Source of the DNA: Gautieria morchelliformis
Lineage: Eukaryota; Basidiomycota; Agaricomycetes; Gomphales; Gomphaceae
Direction of reading: 5' to 3'
Length of the DNA: 64,000 nucleotides
Assembly (NCBI GenBank): GCA_015179125.1
Contig: WHVA01000076.1
Coordinates: forward strand, 236,069-300,068
In this document: one piece after another, positions 46,831-58,576 of the stretch
Position numbering within the stretch: the first letter of the stretch is position 1
Layout: every line of letters starts with the position of its first letter
Notes under the pieces: generated by a model
The model's database searches: none
What the model was told of the DNA's origin: nothing
The model's input: the letters and a program-made list of their open reading frames with translations, nothing else
Made by a program: the position numbers and the translations under genes

Positions 46831-47304
46831 TGTCAGGGGACACCCTGTGTTCCAGCTCCAACACCACCCTAAGTTCTGCTTCCATTTCTGACTCCACTTC
46901 CAGCTCTGCTTCCATCTCCGAATCTGCTTTCAGAAATGGTTCCGCTTCTGGGGGAACTCCCACTAGTTCTGTCCACTTCACCAATTCTGCTCCACTCTCA
47001 ACTTCTGCCTTTGGAACAGTGTTGAGAATCAAGCGGCTTGTGTAGTATGTGACATCAAGGGTCAGTCAAGGGTCAGGGGTCAGGGCACTGCAGGGTTGAT
47101 GGTGAGTGCCGAGTGTTGTCCCTGGCTGCGGACTAGCGTAGTATAATATGGGCTCGCTGATATTGGGGGTCCTTAGACTTTTCTCTTCAGATTTCCCCTT
47201 GTCAGGCGAGAATCCCCTCTCTTGTGTATTCTGTTCATTTATATGTATACTTCAGATTTCCCCTTGTCAGCTGTGTGGTAGTGTGATCTCCACAGCTAGC
47301 TAGG
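46831..47304 (+). repeat. Diverged LTR of the element 1 family, 3' end cut
   Basis: This begins TGTCAGGGGACACCCTG and follows the element 1 LTR throughout, including gtcggaaatcaagc-, ttgggggtccttagac- and gtggtagtgtgatctccaca-like segments, with many substitutions. Its end (agctagctagg) stops about 12 bases short of the expected gcccttaca because another LTR in inverse orientation begins at 47305. Confidence 0.85.
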
Positions 47305-48184
47305 TGTAAGGGCGACTCTACCTGGTGCTCTACTCCCTAGAGCAGCTACCTGAGGTAGAGGAGATCTGTTACGATACGATCCGTCGTAAGGTTGACTGAG
47401 GTCGGGAGCGAAACCCGAGGTAAGGTCCGAGGTTACGGGGCGAGGTTTGGATGGGGAAGTCGGAGAGGGACTTGGCTTCAGCTTATGTGCTGCGCCGACC
47501 CTACGCACGAGTCCCAACTTCGGAGGCAAACGAATAAGAGGCGAGGTTTGGCTTAAGAGGCGAGACTTAGAAACTAGCTAGGGATCGAAGGGATACAATA
47601 GTTGATTTTCAGACTGAGGAGTAGGAATGCATACAAGGGGGGTTATATACGAGCGAGGGTACGAGTCAGGGGCAAACATATTAGGGGAGGTCAGGGCGAG
47701 GTCAGGAGGCCGAGGTCAGGGCGAGGTAATATACGAATGATGCGTGATGGAGCGGAATCAGTAACTAAGGGGATACGGGCATGGGATCAAGGTCGGATAT
47801 GAGCTCAAGCTCGGGCTCGGGCTCGGGCGCAGATAAGGATCGTATGTACTCGGGCACGAATATCACAAGGCTCGGGCTCGGAAGAAGGTTTTACCGGTAA
47901 GTAACCAGCCAAAGGCCGGGTCCTTACAAGATCCAAAGCAGTATATAATGAGTCAACAGTGAGCAGGTAAATACAGACAGCGCACCTGAGGTAGAGGAGA
48001 TCCAAAGAGAACAGAGTGAGGATCTCCTTACCTCAGTGATGAACTATATAGCTGCTACACAATGACATAAGCGAGCCAACACAACTGGCAGTGACACAGG
48101 AAGGAGTAGGGGAGGATACAATGAAGGAGATGTGAGGAAGGGAAATAAAAGGAAATAAAAGGAAGGACATGTGGTCCCCTGACA
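47305..48184 (-). repeat. 880-bp LTR in minus orientation
   Basis: Read on the minus strand it begins TGTCAGGGGACCACATG at 48184 and ends GTCGCCCTTACA at 47305, the same terminal sequences as the element 1 LTR, although the middle is different and longer. A minus-strand polypurine tract (tctagagggggggtga, 48185-48200) abuts its start, so this is the 3' LTR of a minus-oriented element whose body would lie to the right. It contains short gggctc repeats near 47815. Confidence 0.8.
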
Positions 48185-48200
48185 TCACCCCCCCTCTAGA

Positions 48201-51200
48201 ATGCGACGTCCCGATGCATAAGGTTCCAGGGACAAGTTGGCACTTGGCAATCAAAAACAGGTGGGAGCTGGAGGAGGTACAAGGGGCATGAACGGCAAGC
48301 AGAGTGGCAGGGCAGTGTGTGGCCACAATAGGCACGTGGCAGGGTGCCTTGGAGGTGGCACATGTGGGCCAGGTGCATGAAGGGTGCTGAAGGGTGCAGT
48401 GGGCGGTGTGGTGGCGGTGTGCAGCAGACACAGCAAGGCAGGAGGCGTGCGGAGTGCGCGTGGATGATCACAGGTGGCATGTCCATGGAGCAGGGTGATG
48501 GGCGCGGTGGTTGTGCTTGGCTGTGCTATGGGGCTGTGTAGCTCCCATTGCCTAGTGAGGTCCGCAGCATGTGGGCACATGAGCTGCATGAGCGAGGGGT
48601 GGCTGCATCTGCAACTGTGGAGAGGCTGTGACTGTCGTAGGGAATGCACCGGAATGTCGTGATGGTGGGGCATGCGCATGGGGTGTTGCATGGGACAGGA
48701 CATGAACAGGTGCGGGGAACCATGGGGTGAGCACGAGCGTGGAACCGGGCACAGTGTATGCCATCGTCACCTTCACCCCTTCTCCAGGGTGTGTGGTCGG
48801 GGGCCTGTGCCATGTGCAGTGGTGCTACAACGTCAGCTGGAAGTCCCAGAACCACACCACATCAGTCTCGGCGGCGATGCAGTGCGGTGTGTGCATGGGA
48901 CCACCAGTCCAATACCGTCCTGATCCTACCAGCTCAGGCATACAAGGATTGCAACCCCTGGCTTGCGTCGCTCCTCCCACCTACACGCTGATGGGTATTG
49001 CACCAGCCTCCCCACAGGCAGTGGAACATGGGGGTGTCTTCGTGCCCATCTTGGAGTGCTCATACCTGCATCCATGAGTATGTGCGTGAGAGCATGGAAA
49101 CATACATGAGAGCTGCACGGAGCTTGCACGAGGTGTGCGTGGGCGTGCCGAGCACCATCGGTAATGGATGCTGCTGTTTCGGGTTGGGACGTCCCCATTG
49201 GTACCGCAGAGTGGGCGAGGGTGTGTGGAGTAAGCGAGACTCAGCGACACTTTCCCATGCTATGCGTGCCACCCTTCAACGCGCACAGGCATGGTCCATG
49301 CACCCAGCTCCCATGACCAGTGATGCGTTCGTGACCTGGTGCACCACGTCCCCGAGCTGCAGCAAGCTGCACCCGTGTTGAGCAGCCGCAAGTCACTGGG
49401 ACATCGCGGTAAGCATGGTGCTACAACCCCGTTGCTTGCACGTGTCACCCGCTGCTGCATTCCCAGGGCCGGAAAGGGGGCGCATGGGCACACTCGCAGG
49501 AGATCTGCTGCACGTCCCACATACGCCAGACACGTCAAACACATGCACGTGGCCACACATGCACCTGGATATGTTCCGAGTGAAGTACCAGGTGGCCGCG
49601 CCGCGTCCTTGAAGAAGCACGAGTGAGGGCACATGTACCGGCATGGAAGCATGGGAACATGCGCTGAACACGTCAGATGCGTTTGGGAGGGGGAGTGGTA
49701 GCTTTCACCCCCTCTTTATGGTGTGTCATCTCTGATGCATGTTTAAGTTGCCACAGCCTCGACGCACAGGCTCCCTGACTTGTGCTACCCTGCGCCTGCA
49801 TACGGAGCCAGCATCTGCCACCATATGGCCCTCTGCAGCTTGTACCTGGCCCCTGGCTGCATGGGCTGGGGGTGTCGCACACAGCATGGTGGCATGGAAG
49901 ATGCCCATGGGGGTGCAAGGGCACACGCTGGTGACTCCCATTTGATGGTGGTGTGGGGTTAATGCAGCGCGGGGGTGCCATGAGAGGTGGCCTGAGCGGC
50001 ATGATGTACGCACGTTGCGTGCGCGGGATATCCCTCCATGCTTTCCGGAGCTGTGCCAGAGCTCGCGGTAGGTACTCATGATACTGTCTGCACCTTCAGC
50101 CTTTCGAGGTGCCGTGGGAGGGCGGTATGCTGGGGTCCGAGGGCGCGTGTGGGGAGGGCTAGGTGCAGAGGGACCCTGCGCCCATCCCCAGGCCAGTTGC
50201 ACGGTGTGGGCACGACTCCAGCACTCCGTGGATCGGGCTCAGTGGATCCCCGGGTGGGGCGACACTTGGGTCAGGCGTGCTGTGGCCTGGAGCAACACGG
50301 ACACATGAGTTCGATGCGTGGTAGCTTGGGACTTGGCGGACATGGTGGATGCCTGGGGGTGGCCTGTGTGACACCACAGGGTCCAGGGGGTCTGCGGCCA
50401 TGGTGCCGCCACTCCCTGATGGGCAGAACGTTGGGGTGGGGCAAGGTGACACATAGCAGGGGTGCCCATGGAACCCTGCGGTTCTGCATGGGTGTCATCA
50501 GCAACAGAGGGCGCTGGCAGCAGATCAGAGTCAACACATGCAACAGCCTTTGTAGTGCGCACCCGGCTTTACCAACAATGGGTGTGCGGCGTGCAATGTC
50601 ACACATGGCGTCGCATTGTACTGCTTCCATGCATACTCGTACATGGACGAGGGGTGGAAGCAGCTGGGCCCGTCAGCAGCATGTACGTGGGACAGCGTGG
50701 GGCGATGAGTGCTGCGCTGTGCCCTGTGTCACACGCAGCAGGGCTGCACGTGTGCTGGTGTCCAGCCTACGGCGCCCTCTTGTAGAGCGTGTGAGTGATG
50801 GGAGGCGGTGTGGGACATGCACTGCGTCGACATCCATCTGCTGTGCCTCGCAACGTTGACACCACAACCGTACATACAGACGAGCAGCCATAGCGCGGCA
50901 CCATCCTCTCCTGTCCAGGCCCGATCCCTGGGCAGAGACCTCGGCGGTTGCCTTGCGCTACCCTCACCTGACTCCTCCTCATTACTACTACTACTTCGCT
51001 CCACCAGACCCCCATGTCCCCCATGATCTGCCAAGTCCCTCGCCCCCTGCATCCGTTTCAAATAATTCCGCCTCCTCCTTATCCTCATGAACTCCACATC
51101 CGCCCTGTTCATCCTGTCATTCGCAGCCCTAAAATCCCCTAGCAACTCGCACACCCTCTCCCCAACCTCGCCAACCTTCTGTCATGCATGAGTGGGCGCG

Positions 51201-51248
51201 TATTGACGGCTGCATGAGAGTTGGCCTCTGCGTCGCTGCAGCTTGTGC
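48201..51248. other. GC-rich sequence without recognisable domains
   Basis: This should be the body of the minus-oriented element with the 880-bp LTR. It has many overlapping ORFs on both strands, Cys/His/Pro-rich on minus and Gly/Trp-rich on plus, none with a domain I know. Near its right end a minus frame (about 51150-50940) reads ERVCELLGDFRAANDRMNRA then RIRRRRNYLKRMQGA, a charged helical stretch that could be a gag-like remnant. No RT or integrase is seen, so a non-autonomous element is possible. Confidence 0.4.
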
Positions 51249-51378
51249 ATGCCAGGCGGCTGAGCCGGTGTATCACCACCGAAGCAAACACAGGACGTGG
51301 CCGACGCGCCCACGCAGTGAAACCGTACCTTCTCAGGGTACTGGGAAATAAATGGCGTAAAAGCCCACTGCCTGCTGG
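51249..51378 (+). pseudogene. Fragment of an element-2 relative (gag-protease)
   Basis: About 130 bp match the element 2 protease region at 39329-39458 (gccggtgtatcaccaccgaa, then accgtacc...ggtact and aaagccca-tgcctgct), with about one change in ten. Both ends are abrupt. It shows that older relatives of element 2 existed in this genome. Confidence 0.85.
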
Positions 51379-51634
51379 GACGTCATGGCCGATGCCATCT
51401 GCCGACAGGTGCGCTATCTCTGATCAGCCACATGTGGTCGATGCCGGTATTCTATGTTCCTGTATCTTATCTAATCGATAGATAATATGGCTTGTTGATC
51501 GTGATGTTATCTGGTGCTCACGTGCCAATATCTGTGGTGTTGTGAGCATCATTTCCGTTCCTTAATAAATTCTTATTTGTTCTTTTTGTTAGTTTCTATA
51601 TTTATAAAAGTGATTTAAATAGTATAGTTGCATC
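51379..51634. other. Unassigned, no gene seen
   Basis: A/T-richer sequence between an element fragment and an LTR-like block. Nothing recognisable. Confidence 0.4.
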
Positions 51635-51995
51635 TGTCACAACATCCATCACCCCTGACTTCCCTTCCTAGTTAGTTCCCCATATGCCCAACCCTTTGTT
51701 CCCCTGTCCGTTGTTCCAATCATTGATCCCTCCTGACCATGCACGCTACTTTACTATATAGACCCCCAGTCCTGTATCGTAGTCCCTCAGTTCAGATATC
51801 AACTTACTTTCTCATACACTAGATCCTCCTACTTGATACCGATCCTGATCCTCAGCTTATAGCCGAGAGTGTTCCTGAAATTAGGGTGGAACACTGAGTG
51901 GGCGCAACCCACGAGGTTGAAGCCAAGCCCTCTGCCCTGAAACTTAAGTTCGGCACTGGTAAGGCCGAACTACAGTACGACTTATAGTCTTAACA
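51635..51995 (+). repeat. Possible solo LTR related to the element 3 LTR
   Basis: This 361-bp block begins TGTCACAAC and ends CTTAACA. Its 3' part (tgggcgcaacccacgaggtt gaagcc) parallels the element 3 LTR near 60490 (gggcgcaacctataagttga), and both have a c/t-rich first half with gttagttccc-like words. No target duplication is visible, so the limits are approximate. Confidence 0.5.
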
Positions 51996-52307
51996 GAGTT
52001 GGTCTGCCATAGGCTGAGATGAAGGTTGATTAAGAGAAGTGTGTGGGGTCATCCTATGAGCTTGATCTTCTGTGAGGGCAACACTGATGATGAAGCCACA
52101 ACCCAAGGATACTCAAGGAGAGAAGAGCCGATACAAGGACAGTGACCAACTGTGTAGTGGATATCCTCAGTTTATAAAACTACTAATGATAGGTACATGG
52201 GGACTTGCTGCCTGTGTAGTGGATATCCTCAGAGATCAAGCTGAGGAGATGCCACTACACTGGCTACAGCTTTATAGCTGCTCTGGCAAGATTTGCATAA
52301 TAGGGGA
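51996..52307. other. Unassigned, short direct repeat
   Basis: The 20-base word tgtgtagtggatatcctcag occurs twice (about 52152 and 52214). No gene is seen. Confidence 0.5.
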
Positions 52308-52440
52308 AATGGAAACTTGTGGAAGCTTGTAGAAGGTTGTGGAAACTCATAGAAGAATGATGGAAACTTGTGGAAGATTATAGAAAATTGTAGAAGGTTA
52401 TGGAAACTTGTGGAAGATGACAGAAACTTGTGGAAGGTGA
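52308..52440. repeat. Degenerate minisatellite
   Basis: Imperfect repeats of a purine-rich unit resembling gttgtggaaacttgtagaag run for about 130 bp. They lie at the broken end of the copia RT fragment. Confidence 0.75.
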
Positions 52441-53770
52441 ACATATGAACTGGACACACGCTGATCTCATGAACCCTGACAGGTGCTTGAGCCCATACAG
52501 TCCCTTTCTCAGCTGACATACCAGGTTGGTTCTTGTTCCCTGGTGCGATACTACCGTCAGCCTGCTCCATATAGATTTCCTCGTCAAGTTCAGAGCGGAG
52601 AAAAGCCATTTTTACATCCAATTGGCAAATTTCCCAGTCGTTGGTAGTGGCTAGAGATTATACTAAGTGAAAAGATTCTAGGCGGGTGACAGGTGAGAAG
52701 GTATCATAATAATATTGACCTGTGACTTGGGTGAACCCTTTTGCGATGATTCTAACCTTTAGCTTAGCCATTTTGCCAGATTCATCACGCTTAATGTGAC
52801 AGACGGTTTTGCTCCTGACGATCTTTTTTCCAACAGGGACAGAGCTTCAGGGGATGAGATCCCAAACATGGTGCTTTTGCATGGATTCTAGTTCAGAATC
52901 CATGGCTAGCTGCCATATTGGGCCATTCGGGCCTCTAAGGGCCTCAGTAAAGGACGTGGGGTCTTCTTCTTCGTGAACAATGCTGGCAAGTAGCATATCT
53001 TCAATGAAGTTAGCTTCCAGTTCAGCGTCCCTTTTTGTGGCATGTACAAGGCATGCTCTGTTGGTGGCAGAGGTGATTTTGGTGATGGTGCAGTCAGTGA
53101 GGCTGGTATAGGGTATGTTTCGCATGGCAGCACCTGTGGCTGAGGGTTTCGGTACACGTGAGGAGCAGCGTAGTGGGTGTATTGTGGCCGGTTCATGATC
53201 ACCATCCAATGGTACCTCAATGTCCTCTTCTCCCCCTGCAGCTGCTATGCCCTCTTCATAATCTCCCCCTGCAGCTGATGCTCCCCATTGTCATGACCAT
53301 CCCTCTGAGATATACCTTGGTACTCCATGTCGTCATCACTTTCATGATCGTCAGTCTGGTTTCCAACTACCAGGCCGGGATAAAGTGGACAAGAGGTGTA
53401 GTCTTGAGATTTGATAAAGGTTACATTCCAGGATGTCAAGATTTGTCCGGTGGATCGGTTGTAGTATCGGTAAGCTTTGGAATTCTGTGAGTAGCTGACC
53501 AGGACACATTCAATAGAGCGATTATAGATTTTTGTGACATGGCGGTTCTGGATTAGCACAAAAGCTTTGCAGCCAATTTCTCATAGGTGCAACACATCAG
53601 GCTTCTGGTCAGTCCATACCTCATAAGGGGTCATATTGCTGATGCCCTTTGTAGGGGTTCTGTTCTTCAGGTGTACAGCAGTCAGCATGCATTCACCCCA
53701 TAGACTAGGGGGTAGGTTTGCGTCAGTAGGCATACCTGTAGCCATGCCCTTCTTTGCCATAGCGATGATC
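52441..53770 (-). pseudogene. Decayed Ty1/copia pol (integrase end to RT start)
   Basis: Read on the minus strand: integrase C-terminal region (LWGECMLTAVHLKNRTPT, then SIECVLVSYSQNSKAYR), a variable linker, the usual RT entry (FTEALRGPNGPIWQLAMDSE, KHHVWDLIP) and MDVKMAFLRSELDEEIYMEQ with PGNKNQ. Several frameshifts and stops separate these. RT stops before its YVDD motif, at the minisatellite. No flanking LTRs could be paired. Confidence 0.85.
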
Positions 53771-55516
53771 GAGGGCTAGTTAACGTGGCCGAGGTGTTAC
53801 CCAGTTTGACCTATCCCAGGTGAGAGCTATGAAAGACTTCACTCCACTGGTAGGTACTATACTATCAGTGGGGCCCATAACCTGAATGAACATAGCACAG
53901 CTAGTAGACAGGATACTACAAAGTCAATGATAAGTAACCTCTGTCTATTGGAAAGTGAGACTCACCTCAGTGCATCGTAGGCTCACTGAGGTGCGACTAT
54001 GTTCTAGCAAGGCTTATATAATAACTACATGGTCTGTGCATTCTAGCTTACTAACACCAAAACCCCCTGGGCAGGCTGTCCGATAATTATTACATGTACA
54101 ATAGTTATAATAGTCCATGTGAGTGGCTAATCAAATGCCAGAATACTCTTAAAACCACCTGGAAGTCTGACCACTATGGTAGTAGGAGATGCAACATTTA
54201 CCCAGCAAAATCATGTGACCTCTCTGCATCACATCTATGATCTGCCATGCTCAAACTGGCTGAAATCAAGCTTTATGGACTGTTTGCAATGATAGTGGTG
54301 TTTGCCAGCTGCCAGACACCTACATGTGACCAGGGTGGTATATAGTTTTGTGTTTATAGTTAGATTGATCAGAATAGATAATATTCTGATTGCTCAGGGA
54401 GTGATGGTGTTTCATGCACCCCTTGTGCCTGATGTATGCATGGGCTGACTAGGCTCAGTGGAGCATGTCCCTCACCACTTGGTGTCGGTCATGTGATTGG
54501 GTCAAGGAGAAAATGGGTGAGCACAGAGGAATGAGCAATCTGAAGTGTTCACTTTTGGAACAGTGTAGTATAACCAGTGGTAATAGACTCTCAACAAAGA
54601 ACTAGAGAAAATGATCAAGAACTAAGTTTTACAGTAACCAAACATGCATGTAGGTACATCAGGGGGTGAAACAGTGTTCTGGATGTTTTATCATACATTT
54701 TGTAATAGCTACTTATACTAAAATGTTAGTAACTACTAGGATTTGAAATACTAAGAGAATGGTTTGAAATAGTGGATTTTTATATAAGAAATGCTCCACA
54801 GGTTGCATTCAGCTGTGGAGCCAGAACCGAGATGTGGATAGTGATCCTGCTGATCACTATCCAAGCAGGGACTTGGAAGTCTCATACAAAGGTGCTGTCC
54901 ATATGTAATATAGGTGGTAATTGGTGGAGCTGGTTTGGAGAATTGAATAGAAAGGAAAAAATACCATTCCCTGTGCTGCATGTATACAGACACTTGGCAA
55001 GGGAATTTCCACCTATGTACCTCTCTCCTGAGGTAGCTGCTTCACGAGTCCATATATGGGACTATCACCTGTGATTCCAATGTTCCTGTGCAGCATTCCT
55101 AGTCCCCTAGCAATTTATTTCTTAAGGACGAACCAAGTCTAGGCACCTGCTTGTAAAGACAGGCCCCATTTGCTGATGCAACATCTCAGTTATCTTGACC
55201 CAAGACCCAAGTAATCATGTGATGTGTCATATCTACCCAAGTTATGACATCACCACATTCTAGTGCTCACACACTGAGATGCACATGTGTCTTGAATATC
55301 TCCCATTTAATAAAACCATTAGCAAGTTGATAAACCATAGAATAATGTGAAATGTTGTTATTCCAATATCCAGAATAAAAGTTATGGGGGAGAGTTTAGT
55401 AACCAGCCACTTTTGAGCTGTGAGTGGCTTCAAATCCCAGGCCCCATAGCCGTGCAAAGGGTATTAGGAGATTTCATCATGTTCCAACAAGTCAAGATAA
55501 CAGCTGGCCGACTAGG
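53771..55516. other. Gene-free A/T-rich region with hairpins
   Basis: No supported gene. Two perfect hairpins stand out: 10-bp arms cacctcagtg/cactgaggtg near 53964-53994 and 11-bp arms at 54836-54846 and 54852-54862 (ggatagtgatc) around a 5-base loop. An ORF at 54772-55074 has no recognisable feature. Confidence 0.45.
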
Positions 55517-58500
55517 TCATTGACCTGCAAATGGTGCTGGAATGACCTCCCCAGTGTCTGCATTCCACACACGGATTGTCTTGTCACGAGACCCGGAGAT
55601 GATCCGCTTGCCATTGTGCGAGAACGCCACCGACATGACCCAGTCGGTGTGGTCTTTGAACGGTGCTGAAATGACCTTCCCGGTGGCTGCACTCCATACA
55701 CGGATAGTGTTGTCATCAGACCCGGAGACGATCCGTTTACCATTGTGCGAGAACGCCACCGACCTGACCACGTCGGTGTGGCCTTTGAATGGTGCTGAAA
55801 TGACCTTCCCGGTGTCTGCATTCCATACACGGATCGTCTTGTCATCAGACCCGGAGACGAACCGCTTGTTGTTGTGCGAGAACGCCACCGACCTGATGCA
55901 GTCAGTGTGGCCTTCGAATGGACCTGAAATGACTTCCCCGTTGTCTGCATTCCACACACGGATCGTCTTGTCACCAGACCCAGAGACGATCCGCTTGCCG
56001 TCATGCGAGAACACCACCGACCTGACCGAGGCACTGTGGCCTTCAAATGGTGCTGAAATGACCTCCCCAGTGTCTGCATTCCACACACGGATCGTCTTGT
56101 CACGAGACCCGGAGATGATCCGCTTGCCGACGTGCGAGAACGCCACCGATGTGACCCAGTAGGTGTGGCCTTTGAATGGTGCTGAAATGAGTTCCCCGGT
56201 GTCTGCGCTCCACACACCGATGGTCTTGTCATCAGACCCAGAGACGATGCGCTTGCCATCATGCGAGAACATGACTGACCTGACCAAGGGCGTGTGACCT
56301 TCGAATGGTGCTGAAATGATGTCCACGGTGTCTGTATGCCACACACGGATCGTTTTGTCACGAGACCCGGAGACGATCCGCTTGCCGTCGTGTGAGAACG
56401 CCACCGACATGACCCAGCCGGTGTGACCTCCGAATGGTGCTGAAATGAGCTCCCCGGTGCCTGCACTCCACACAGGGGTCGTCTCGCCATGAGACCCGGA
56501 GACGATGCGCTTGCTCTCTGCATTCCACACACGGATCGTCTTGTCATCAGACGCGGAGACGAAGTGCTTGCCGTTGTGCGAGAACGCCACCGACGTGACC
56601 CAGTCGGTGTGGCCTTCGAATGGACCTAAAATCACCTCCCCGGTGGCTGCATTCCACACACGGATCGTCTTGTCATGAGACCTGGAGACAGTCCGCTTGT
56701 CGTCGTGCGAGAACGCCACCGACCTGATGCAGTCGGTGTGGCCTTCGAATGGACCTGAAATGACCTCCCCGCTGTCTGCATTCCACACACGGATTGTCTT
56801 GTCACCAGACCCAGAGACGACCCGCTTGCCGTCATGCGAGAACACCACCGACCTGACCGAGGCACTGTGGCCTTCAAATGGTGCTGAAATGACCTCCCCG
56901 TTGTCTGCATTCCACACACGGATTGTCTTGTCAAAAGACCCAGAGACGACCCGCTTGCCGTCTTGCGAGAACGCCACAGACATGACCGAGTCGTTGTGCC
57001 CTTCGAATGGTGCTGAAATGAGCTCCCCGGTGTCTACACTCCATACACGGATAGTCTTGTCACCAGACTTGGAGACGATCAACTTGTCATCGTGCGAGAA
57101 TGCGACCGAAGTGACCCAATCCGTGTGGCCTTCGAATAGTGCTGAAATGAGCTCCCCGGTGTCTGCATTCCACACACGAATCGTCTTGTCAAAAGACCCG
57201 GAGACGATCTGCTTGCCGTCCTGCGAGAACGCAACTGACGTGACCCAGTGGGTGTGGCCTTCGAATGGCGCTGAAATGACCTCCCTGGTGTCTGCATCCC
57301 ACACACGGATCATGTTGTCACGAGACCCGGAGACGATCCGCTGGCCGCCATGCGAGAACGCCACCGACGTGACCGAGGCGGTGTGGCCTTCGAATCGTGC
57401 TGAAATGGCGTCCACGGTGCGTCCTTTCCACACACGGACCGTCTTGTCACGAGACCCGGAGACGATCCGCTTGCTCTCTGCATTCCACACACGGATTGTC
57501 TTGTCATGAGACCCGGAGACGATCCGCTTGCCATCGTGCGAGAACGCCACCGACGTTACCCAGTCGGTGTGGCCTTCGAATGGACCTAAAATCACCTCCC
57601 CGGTTTCTGCATTCCACACACGGATCGTCTTGTCACCAGACCCAGAGACAATCCACTTGCCGTCGTGCGAGAACACCACCGACCTGACCGAGGCGGTGTG
57701 GCCTTTGAATGACGTTGAAATGACCTTCCCGGTGTCTGCATTCCATACACGGATCGTCTAGTCATCAGACCCGGAGACGATCAGCTTGTTGTCGTGCGAG
57801 AAAGCGACCGATGTGACCCAGTTGGTGTGGCCTTCAAATGGTGCTGAAATGAGCTCCCCGGTTTCTGCATTCCACACATGAATCGTCTTGTCAAAAGACC
57901 CGGAGACGAAGCGCTTGCCGTCGTGTGAGAAAGCGACCGACGTGACCCAGTTGGTGTGGCCTTCAAATGGTGCTGAAATGAGCTCCCCGGTGTCTGCATT
58001 CCACACACGGATCGTCTTGTCAAAAGACCCGGAGACGATCCGCTTGCCGTTGTGCGAGAAAGCGACCGACGTGACCCAGTTGGTGTGGCCTTCAAATGGT
58101 GCTGAAATGAGCTCCCCGGTATCTGCATTCCACACATGGATCGTGTTGTCACCAGACCCGGAGAGGATCAGCTTGTCATCGTGCGAGAACGCCACCAACG
58201 TGACCCAGTCGGTGTGGCCTTCGAATGGTGCTGAAATGAGCTCCCTGGTGTCTACACTCCATACACGGATAGTCTTGTCACTAGACCCGGAGACGATCAG
58301 TTTGTCATCGTGCGAGAACGCGATGGAAGTGACCCAATCCGTGTGGCCTTCGAATGGTGCTGAAATGACCTTCCTGGTGTCTGCATTCCACCCACGGAGC
58401 GTCAGGTGACGAGACCCGGAGACGATGGGCATGCCGTCGTGCCAGGATGCTACCGGCGTGACCCGGGCGGTGTGGCTGTCCCTCTCAGAAGGCTGAATTT

Positions 58501-58575
58501 TGCGGAGGGTAGGGCCGAAATTCGAAGGGTTGACCTTTTTCAGGCCAATGCCTTGTGGGTCGCCTGTGGCCGTCA
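55517..58575 (-). pseudogene. WD40-repeat protein with 22 near-identical repeats, one stop codon
   Basis: On the minus strand 22 WD40 repeats of 43 residues (129 bp) follow one another, consensus GHT-WVTSVAFSHDGKRIVSGS then DKTIRVWNADTGEVISAPFE. Two repeats carry an extra partial blade (NAESKRIVSGS) made by loss of about 24 codons. In repeat 6 the usual AAG is TAG (57758-57760), cutting the protein after 272 residues; the frame continues unbroken for 720 more. No ATG opens the frame: a stop lies just upstream near 58588, so the start or a 5' exon is missing. In agaricomycetes such homogenised arrays usually end NACHT/NLR-type proteins, but no NACHT or other effector domain is seen to the right. 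Confidence 0.88.
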
Positions 58576-58576
58576 A

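Noticed and set aside
47590-48184. CRISPR-like or satellite array from repeated gaggtc/cgaggt words
   Set aside because: Spacing is irregular and the words lie within an LTR with clear TG/CA ends.
48251-50859. Several ORFs above 100 codons on both strands
   Set aside because: High GC with few stop codons makes long chance ORFs; the compositions (Cys/His/Pro or Gly/Trp) and overlaps do not look like real proteins.
54772-55074. 100-codon ORF with MDFYIRNAPQVAFSCGA start
   Set aside because: It contains the 11-bp hairpin, has no homologous motif and no neighbouring exons; probably chance.
55542-57761. Long plus-strand ORFs opposite the WD40 array (Cys/Thr/Ser-rich repeats)
   Set aside because: They are antisense shadows of the 129-bp WD40 repeat unit; the minus-strand reading gives clear WD40 blades.
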